From the NCBI RefSeq assembly GCF_002154695.1, contig NZ_MTAV01000003.1, positions 36,564 to 100,563 of the forward strand: 64,000 nucleotides of DNA, written 5' to 3'. The stretch's first letter is position 1. Every line of letters begins with the position of its first letter. This document shows, piece by piece, positions 55,647 to 61,642 of the stretch. The notes beneath the pieces are model-generated. The model saw only the letters and a program-made list of their open reading frames with translations. It was not told where the DNA came from and ran no database searches. The translations under genes were made by a program, and so were the position numbers. This stretch comes from Nostoc sp. T09 (lineage in GTDB: Bacteria; Cyanobacteriota; Cyanobacteriia; Cyanobacteriales; Nostocaceae).

Positions 55647-56438
55647 ATGTCAAATCAACCTATTCCAAGTTCACAAACACAAGCGCCAACAATTAAGTTG
55701 CTAATTGCTGCTGTGGCAATATTGGTAGTGGTGGTGATCGCTAAAATAGTTCCAGATATGCGAGGGACTGACTTTCTGGTGTTGTATGGTGCAGTAATTA
55801 CCATGACACTGCTGGGAAGTGCATGGCTAGTACAAGACTCTACAAAAAACCAACCTTTACCTTTAATTCCGGCTGAACCAGATCCTTACGAGATTGCTTA
55901 CTTGCGTTCCCAAGAAATGGGAGTTGCTAAGGTAGCAGTCATGGACTTAATCCAACGTGGTTATTTACAAATAACTGAAGATTCCATCAAGCAAGCAGAA
56001 AATCATGGTGATGTATCTGGGCTAACACCAATACAGCGCGAAGCATTTGATTGGTTTTCTGTCTCAACTAAAGTCAGGTCATCTGGACACTTGTTAGCGA
56101 GCAAGTTACAGCCGCACTGTACAGTTTATCAACAGCAACTACAAAATCAGCAACTTTTGAATTCTGAGCAAGTGAAACTTAAAACACAAGGAATTGGCTG
56201 GATAGGAACTTTGATTATTGTCGGTTTGGGTGGTTTTAAGTTTGTAGTAGCCTTATTAAATGGACACCGTAACGTGGGTTTTCTCGTCGTCATGGGGTTT
56301 TTTTCACTACAGCTTTTATGGACTGTTTGTCAGACAAATTTTCTTAGCAGTTTGGGGAAAAATTACCTGAAACAACTGGAAACATCATTTGAGCAATTGA
56401 AACAGAAAATCAAAGCTGACATTCCTGAAGAAACATAA
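55647..56438 (+). CDS. TIGR04222-like membrane protein, tail-less paralogue
   Basis: 263 residues. Shares with the preceding gene the N-terminal helix (LLIAAVAILVVVVIAKIV), LPLIPAEPDPYEIAYLRS and a later helix pair (GWIGTLIIVGLGGFKFVVALL), but the C-terminus ends at a soluble KIKADIPEET with no Cys tail. It may form a hetero-oligomer or scaffold with the tailed protein. 21 bp after the previous stop. Confidence 0.75.
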   Translation: MSNQPIPSSQTQAPTIKLLIAAVAILVVVVIAKIVPDMRGTDFLVLYGAVITMTLLGSAWLVQDSTKNQPLPLIPAEPDPYEIAYLRSQEMGVAKVAVMDLIQRGYLQITEDSIKQAENHGDVSGLTPIQREAFDWFSVSTKVRSSGHLLASKLQPHCTVYQQQLQNQQLLNSEQVKLKTQGIGWIGTLIIVGLGGFKFVVALLNGHRNVGFLVVMGFFSLQLLWTVCQTNFLSSLGKNYLKQLETSFEQLKQKIKADIPEET

Positions 56439-56455
56439 GCCAACTAATAAATACA

Positions 56456-57313
56456 ATGATAAGTCTTCCACCAGACATGATATTATCTCGTCTCCCGACT
56501 TTAGGTGTAGGGTTAGGTTTTCGCCAACCATTTAAAAGCGATTTATTTCTCAACCGTCAGCAAGTAGACTTTCTCGAAATAGTGGCGGAACACTATCTAG
56601 ATGCACCTTGGCACAAACAGCAGGAATTAGAAGTACTAGCGGCGCATTTCCCGATAATTCCCCATGCTATTAATTTGTCATTAGGCAGTGCTGAGGGTTT
56701 GGATCGAGATTATTTAAGAAAACTAGCAGCCGTAATTAAGCAGCTTAACCCGCCTTGGTGGAGCGAACATATCTGCTTTACCAAAGCAGGTGGAGTTGAT
56801 ATCGGACATTTATCACCGCTACCTTATACCCAGGAAGCTGTGGAAGTTGTTTGTCGCAACATAGCCGAGGTGCGCCGTTGGATTGATGTGCCATTAATTT
56901 TGGAAAATATCACTTATATGGTGACGCTTCCTGGTGCAGAGATGACAGAAGCCCAGTTTTTAGCGGAAGTAGTAGAACGTGCTGATTGTGGGTTACTGTT
57001 AGATGTGACGAACCTGCATACTAACGCTGTGAATTACGGCTATGATGTGCATGACTTTCTCCAACAATTACCTATAGAACGTGTAGTACAGTTGCATTTC
57101 GTTGGTGGACATTGGCATGATGGTGTGTTGATTGACAGCCATTCTCAGTCAACCCCAGTCGAGGTTTGGCAACTCATGGATGAAGTGTTAGCCAAGGTTC
57201 CAGTTAAAGGGATTGTTTTAGAAAGAGATGAAAACTTGCCACTGTTTGCAGAATTAGTCGGAGAACTGCAACAAGCAAGACAAATCGGTAGGAGTCATCA
57301 TCGATGGGGTTAG
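56456..57313 (+). CDS. MNIO-family oxidase (DUF692)
   Basis: 285 residues. The DUF692/multinuclear non-heme iron oxidase core is clear: GVGLGFRQPF, FLEIVAEHY (E46?/H47 region), PHAINLSLG, WWSEHICF, LILENITYMV, LLLDVTNLHTNA, VVQLHFVGGHWHDG, DSHSQSTPVEVW, and VLERDENLP. Candidate ligands include H70, H105, E150, D183, N186, H188, H214, D227, H229, E256, matching the known multi-iron set in number and order. Family members oxidise Cys or Asp/Asn in ribosomal peptides. It overlaps the next gene by 10 bp. Confidence 0.88.
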   Translation: MISLPPDMILSRLPTLGVGLGFRQPFKSDLFLNRQQVDFLEIVAEHYLDAPWHKQQELEVLAAHFPIIPHAINLSLGSAEGLDRDYLRKLAAVIKQLNPPWWSEHICFTKAGGVDIGHLSPLPYTQEAVEVVCRNIAEVRRWIDVPLILENITYMVTLPGAEMTEAQFLAEVVERADCGLLLDVTNLHTNAVNYGYDVHDFLQQLPIERVVQLHFVGGHWHDGVLIDSHSQSTPVEVWQLMDEVLAKVPVKGIVLERDENLPLFAELVGELQQARQIGRSHHRWG

Positions 57314-57882
57314 TACAAACTCAGCAAGTTTTAGCCCAACTTTATACCAATTCTGAATTGAGAAACCGTTTCTTTGCTAACCCGCAAACCGTTGGCGCAG
57401 AATTGGGATTGAGTGAAGCTGAAACACAGCAGTTAGCTGAAATCTCTGCACAGCAGGTAAATATTTTTGCGAATTCTCTCAAATGGAAGCGGTTGGGAGA
57501 GGTACGCGAATTACTCCCACGAACTGCAAAAGTGTTAGGTAAAAACTTCAACGATCTATTTTGGCGATATGCCGAAACCCATATACCACAGGGTATTAAG
57601 AAACATCGAGAAGATGCGATCGCATTTGCTAACTTCATCCAACAACAAGATATAGAGCCAGCTTGGGTAAGCGATCTGGTACGCTACGAAAAAACCTGGC
57701 TGTTAGCTTATGAATCTCATCGCTGCTTGCAAGTGTGCTGGTTTCGTTATCCCGTTGACAAACTAGGAAGTGGAGACAACATTCCACGCCAATTAACTCT
57801 AGCAATTTGGTGGCGGTTAACAGAGCGATCGCGTACCAATTTTGCCAAAATATATTTTTGGGCTGCGAGTTGTGATTCTTAG
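57304..57882 (+). CDS. MNIO partner protein (DUF2063-like)
   Basis: 192 residues. The N-terminal 110 residues (LAQLYTNSELRNRFFANPQT, LGLSEAETQQLAEIS, VRELLPRTAKVLG, LFWRYAETHIPQG) resemble the partner proteins encoded next to MNIO oxidases, which carry a DUF2063-type helical domain. Overlaps the MNIO gene by 10 bp, evidence for a functional pair. The C-terminal part has WLLAYESHR and CWFRYPVDKLG. Its role, probably recruiting the substrate, is inferred. Confidence 0.7.
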   Translation: MGLVQTQQVLAQLYTNSELRNRFFANPQTVGAELGLSEAETQQLAEISAQQVNIFANSLKWKRLGEVRELLPRTAKVLGKNFNDLFWRYAETHIPQGIKKHREDAIAFANFIQQQDIEPAWVSDLVRYEKTWLLAYESHRCLQVCWFRYPVDKLGSGDNIPRQLTLAIWWRLTERSRTNFAKIYFWAASCDS

Positions 57883-57903
57883 ATTGCTTAAATTTAGCTC
57901 AAT

Positions 57904-58632
57904 ATGGATCTTCCCGCTGCTATTAACACCATTATTCAGCAACAACCTTACCCACTTTTATTTACTAGTATTAGCGGTTCTCATTTATATGGCTTTCCGT
58001 CAATTGATTCTGATTATGACTTGCGTGGTGTACATATTTTACCCATAGAAAAAGTAATTGGCTTAAATACTGGGTCTGAAACTATTGAAATATCAAAAGT
58101 TCGTGATTCTGTACAAATTGATTTAGTAACTCACGATCTCAAAAAGAATGGCTATGTTTTAGAGCAATTGTATTCACCTTTAATATTACACAATCTACCA
58201 GAATATGAAGAATTAAAATTTATTGCTAAAGATTGTATTACTCGTCATCACAGTTACCATTATTTTGGTTTTGCGGCAACACAATGGAAACTTATTGAAA
58301 AAGAACAGCTACATCGAGTCAAGCCATTACTTTATGTTTATCGAGTATTATTGACTGGAATTTATTTAATGCAAACAGGGATAGTCGAAGCTAATTTAAT
58401 CAAGCTTAATGAAGTGTTCAATCTACCATATATTTCTGATTTAATTTCCCAAAAGCTAGCAGGTGGGGAACATTCTTATTTATCAGATGTTGATATAGCT
58501 TTTCATCAAAAAGAATATCAGCGATTGCGCGATCGCTTACAGGATTCCTACGTAGCCAGCCGACTACCTGAAGTACCTGTAGCGAAGGCGGCTTTACATG
58601 ACTTACTGCTACGCCTAAGAATTAGGAGTTAG
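57904..58632 (+). CDS. RlaP-like nucleotidyltransferase
   Basis: 242 residues. The nucleotidyltransferase signature GSHLYGFPSIDSDYDLRGV has GS at 25-26 and D37/D39, with a third acid near D72 (QIDLVTHD). This pattern is the RlaP family (RNA ligase/PNK-associated). A C-terminal helical domain follows (LLYVYRVLLTGIYLM, LHDLLLRLRIRS). Although RlaP is normally encoded in RNA-repair clusters, here it follows the MNIO operon by 21 bp, while the RNA-repair operon is 45 kb away. Confidence 0.75.
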   Translation: MDLPAAINTIIQQQPYPLLFTSISGSHLYGFPSIDSDYDLRGVHILPIEKVIGLNTGSETIEISKVRDSVQIDLVTHDLKKNGYVLEQLYSPLILHNLPEYEELKFIAKDCITRHHSYHYFGFAATQWKLIEKEQLHRVKPLLYVYRVLLTGIYLMQTGIVEANLIKLNEVFNLPYISDLISQKLAGGEHSYLSDVDIAFHQKEYQRLRDRLQDSYVASRLPEVPVAKAALHDLLLRLRIRS

Positions 58633-58663
58633 AAATAGCCAATTCTTCAGTTCTAACTCCTAA
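58622..58663. terminator. Hairpin between convergent RlaP and DUF423 genes
   Basis: 13-bp perfect arms TTAGGAGTTAGAA (58622-58634) and TTCTAACTCCTAA (58651-58663), 16-nt loop; the left arm includes the RlaP stop codon. Confidence 0.65.
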
Positions 58664-58668
58664 CTCTT

Positions 58669-59049
58669 TTAAAATTTTAAACTCCAAGCGGCAAAGGCTA
58701 AAGCACCCCAACCAGCTAGAAAAGCTGCACCTCCCAATGGTGCAATTGCTCCTAAAGATTTAACACCAGTTAAGCTAAGGGCGTACAAACTCCCTGAGAA
58801 AATAGCAATACCAATAATAAACAGCCAACCACTTGCTATCAGGGTAGATGGGGGCGACTCGGCGCGACTGAGCAGTAGTGCTACTAGCAAAAGAGCTAGA
58901 GCGTGGTACATTTGGTAACGAGCGCCAGTCTCAAAAATTTCTAGCGATCGCTCGGTGATTTTTTCCCGTAAGGCATGGGAAGCAAAGGCACCAGCGGCAA
59001 CAGATAAACCGCCTAAAACAGCTGCTATGCTTAAAAAAAGCTGCGTCAT
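58669..59049 (-). CDS. DUF423 membrane protein
   Basis: 126 residues with four transmembrane helices. Start AAVLGGLSVAAGAFASHALRE, centre GARYQMYHALALLLVALLL, the block FIIGIAIFSGSLYALSLTG, and the end PLGGAAFLAGWGALAFAAW match the DUF423/YgdD family. Small inner-membrane protein of unknown function. Confidence 0.92.
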   Translation of the reverse strand: MTQLFLSIAAVLGGLSVAAGAFASHALREKITERSLEIFETGARYQMYHALALLLVALLLSRAESPPSTLIASGWLFIIGIAIFSGSLYALSLTGVKSLGAIAPLGGAAFLAGWGALAFAAWSLKF

Positions 59050-59117
59050 TAGACCTAGCCTTAAATTGGTGTAGAATTTAGCAGATTAGAAGTATTAACT
59101 GCTAATTGAGATTTAAG

Positions 59118-59609
59118 TTAAATCTCAAAATGATATGATATAGCGCCGTCTTCGCTCACCTTAAAATTAGCATTGAATTCTTTAGCTTTCTCATCTAAAT
59201 ATTGCCTAGCGGTGATTGCAGGTAGTTCAGATTTAATTGCAAAACCGACAAGAGTCATTCGCCCTTTATTTTCTTGTAGCATTTGATAAAAAATCGATTG
59301 CAGGCGATCGTTCATTTGTTGATTTATTGCCTTTTTCTCTTGCCTGCTTTGACGATACAATCCTAAACTTAGCCATCCCCCTAAAATTAGAGTAGGAACG
59401 CCAAAAATTAGACCTTGCCTAGCAGTAGCATCGAGTAGATAAAGAGCATCTTTATTTACAAATTCTGGTGCATAGTCTTCCTCCTCCGTTGGCGTTGGGA
59501 TGGGTTTCAATATATTATGTTTCTCAATTCCTGCTGAGACTGATAGCGTTAAAAACATGAATCCGAGTGTGAGTAGCCAGCCTGCGGCTAATTTTTCAGC
59601 AGTCTTCAT
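59118..59609 (-). CDS. Hypothetical membrane-associated protein
   Basis: 163 residues. N-terminal helix (AAGWLLTLGFMFLTLSVSAG), then an exposed acidic loop (PTPTEEEDYAPE), a second helix (LIFGVPTLILGGWLSLGLY), a basic coiled segment (QSRQEKKAINQQMNDRLQS) and a C-terminal alpha/beta part (ARQYLDEKAKEFNANFKVS). No family recognised; well-behaved composition and ATG start. Upstream, a 14-bp inverted repeat separates it from chlM. Confidence 0.6.
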   Translation of the reverse strand: MKTAEKLAAGWLLTLGFMFLTLSVSAGIEKHNILKPIPTPTEEEDYAPEFVNKDALYLLDATARQGLIFGVPTLILGGWLSLGLYRQSRQEKKAINQQMNDRLQSIFYQMLQENKGRMTLVGFAIKSELPAITARQYLDEKAKEFNANFKVSEDGAISYHFEI

Positions 59610-59778
59610 AGTTGCATCTCAGATTTGAACCTTGTTTGCGATTCTAACCTTACTTTGACTCAGGTTGAATTAATTGCAAAAATCTAGCAATAATTTTGTG
59701 AAGAAAGTATAAAAATTTGGTAGGCAAGGATGAGGGGGAACGAAGGATACGCGTTAAGAGTGCAAGGTTACAAATTGT

Positions 59779-59823
59779 GGCAGTCAAAAGTCAATAGTTA
59801 TGGATTGTAGACTTTTGACTGCC
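59779..59823. repeat. 14-bp perfect inverted repeat of heptamer type
   Basis: GGCAGTCAAAAGTC (59779-59792) and GACTTTTGACTGCC (59810-59823), 17-nt loop. It lies 64 bp after the chlM 3' end and may terminate that minus-strand gene. Confidence 0.65.
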
Positions 59824-59886
59824 TTAAGGAAAGAATGTGCAAGTTTATTTGCGCAACAGCTGATCAACCTGAGTATTTCACAATCG

Positions 59887-60573
59887 TTACATACGTGTAG
59901 CTTCTAGCAGGCGAGAAAAGTAAAAGCGAGTCTTAGTCATCGCTTTTCGTTGTACGGCAAAACCGTTAGTTTCGAGAATTTTCATGACATCAGCTTCGCG
60001 GTGCAGATAGGCGCGAGTTGTCTTACTCGGCCCAGGAAAGAAACTGCCAATTTTCTTGAGTAAAGTCAAAGCGCAGGTTTTAGGTGCAAAACTGAGAATA
60101 AGCCGTGACTGTGCTAATGAACACAGGTGAGAAATCATCTCATCTGCTTTTTCTTGAGGGTAGTGAATGAGCACATCCAGACAAATCACAGTGTGGTAGC
60201 TACCATTTAAGGATTCTAAATCTTGCACAGCAAACGTGGGATTTTCAGCTTTTCCTAAGGTTTGTAAGGCTCTCTCTTTGCCCTCTGTCACCATTTTTTC
60301 CGAAATATCGCTGGCATAGACTTTAGCACCATCTGCTGCCAAGGGAATGCTGAGACTACCTACACCACATCCAGCATCGCAGATTGACAAGGTTGCTAAA
60401 TTGTTATCAGCTTTTAACCAGCCGATGACTGTATCCACAGTTTGTTGATGTCCGTTGCGGATGTCTAGCTGGACTTTGTTAACTTCACCATCGCCGTAAA
60501 TCCGCTTCCATCGTTCAAACCCTGTGGAATTAAAATACTCACGAACAATCGTTTTATCGTCGGCTGCGTTCAT
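59887..60573 (-). CDS. chlM: Magnesium-protoporphyrin IX methyltransferase
   Basis: 228 residues. N-terminal REYFNSTGFERWKRIYGDGE is the ChlM/BchM signature, followed by the SAM site CDAGCGVGSLSIPLA and the C-terminal YLHREADVMKILETNGF. It methylates the C13 propionate of Mg-protoporphyrin IX with SAM, a chlorophyll biosynthesis step at the thylakoid. Strong evidence for a phototrophic cyanobacterium. Confidence 0.95.
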   Translation of the reverse strand: MNAADDKTIVREYFNSTGFERWKRIYGDGEVNKVQLDIRNGHQQTVDTVIGWLKADNNLATLSICDAGCGVGSLSIPLAADGAKVYASDISEKMVTEGKERALQTLGKAENPTFAVQDLESLNGSYHTVICLDVLIHYPQEKADEMISHLCSLAQSRLILSFAPKTCALTLLKKIGSFFPGPSKTTRAYLHREADVMKILETNGFAVQRKAMTKTRFYFSRLLEATRM

Positions 60574-60892
60574 AAAGTTTGATTTCTAAGGGTTCCCAAT
60601 GCTTAAAATTATCATTGATGGGAACCACAAAGTACGCTCGTTTTTACAGATTTTTCGTAATGTCTCTCAGCCCAGGGCTAAAATGCGATCGCTTGTTCTT
60701 GACTAAGGAAAGAAAACGAGACACTGCAATTACTGCAACCATCAGTCGCTTGGCTGAGAAACCCTACAAACAGTGCTGTCTCAACGCCTCATCAGTTGAT
60801 TCTTCTGGGAAATTTGGTATAAATTATGCAATCATCGGCGTTCTGTACACAGCAGATTGCAGGTGATATCATGCCCGCTAAATTAGTTGCGA
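60574..60892. other. Gene-free stretch upstream of chlM
   Basis: About 320 bp, containing one HIP1-type site near 60686 and presumably the chlM promoter. No gene, repeat or RNA recognised. Confidence 0.4.
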
Positions 60893-61036
60893 TATGTCCG
60901 CCGCGAACGTAACGAAGTGCAGTGTTCGCGGAGCGTTCCCGAAGGGTAGCAATCCCAAAACCTTTGCGATTGCTACTCTTCGAGAACGCTTTCAGCGAAC
61001 GCTTCGCTCGCAATGACAAGTGTTCAAGCGGACATA
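60893..61036. mobile_element. MITE-like element (144 bp)
   Basis: Perfect 9-bp terminal inverted repeats TATGTCCGC (60893-60901) and GCGGACATA (61028-61036). The interior is GC-rich and self-complementary (GCAATCCCA, TCGCAATGAC-type pieces) and shares GCAATCCCA and GTCATTGCGA motifs with the MITE at 42999-43195. No coding capacity. Confidence 0.65.
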
Positions 61037-61103
61037 ATTATGAGGCCCTGACGCAGGTTTTGAATTACGGAAGTTCGTGTGGGAACACTAAAAGCTGAAC
61101 CTT

Positions 61104-61295
61104 AAGGATTCAAGCATTAGCGGACATCACGTTAGCGAACAACTCTACAACGGTTCAAGAACCCTAGTTTATCGCGGATATAAAGAGCAAAGCCTACAGC
61201 CTGTAGTCATCAAGCTGCTGAAAAATCCTTATCCCAGCTTCACTGAACTCTGCTTAGTAATTTGGGCAAATATGAATGGCACTAAGACAAGCTGA
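61104..61295 (+). pseudogene. N-terminal remnant of a large serine/threonine kinase-type sensor
   Basis: Reads SGHHVSEQLYNGSRTLVYRG, YKEQSLQPVVIKLLKNPYPS and FTELC, then shifts to unrelated codons and a stop. This block is the start of the kinase domain of the large cyanobacterial Ser/Thr-kinase/AAA/GAF/histidine-kinase proteins. The start codon and everything beyond about 50 kinase residues are missing. Lies just after a MITE, which may have broken the gene. Confidence 0.7.
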
Positions 61296-61642
61296 AAGCT
61301 TTGATTTTTCAAGCTTTCAAAAAATGATCGGCTCGTTGAGATTAAGAATACGCCAAGCAGCTTGACGGAGTTTTCCCATTGGAAGCAACGCTAGTTCTCC
61401 TTTTTTCTTAGCCGTTTGCATAATCAATAAAAGCACCCAAGTTTCCCTGAGGAAAAATGAGTGCTAATAAATAACAACATTACAAATATCATCTATCTGC
61501 CTTGATAGACCGAAGTAGCTATAACAATAACAGCTATTCAGTAAATAAACTGCAAGCGAATTTACAAATGTTTTGTTAATAATGCTACTTCGATAAGATA
61601 TAAGGTGAGGTTCAAGGGAAAATGCTAGTGCTCAGATCAATT
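61296..61642. other. Gene-free stretch
   Basis: About 350 bp between the kinase remnant and the multidomain protein. A short minus-strand frame (61326-61450) ends NLNEPIIF but is too short and unrecognised to call. Confidence 0.4.

Noticed and set aside
55252..55653. Antisense frame across the Cys-repeat tail
   Set aside because: His/Arg-rich mirror of the Ser/Gly/Cys repeat codons; a shadow of the real gene.
61326..61450. Short minus-strand frame ending NLNEPIIF
   Set aside because: Too short, no recognisable family; possibly a decayed fragment but not supported.
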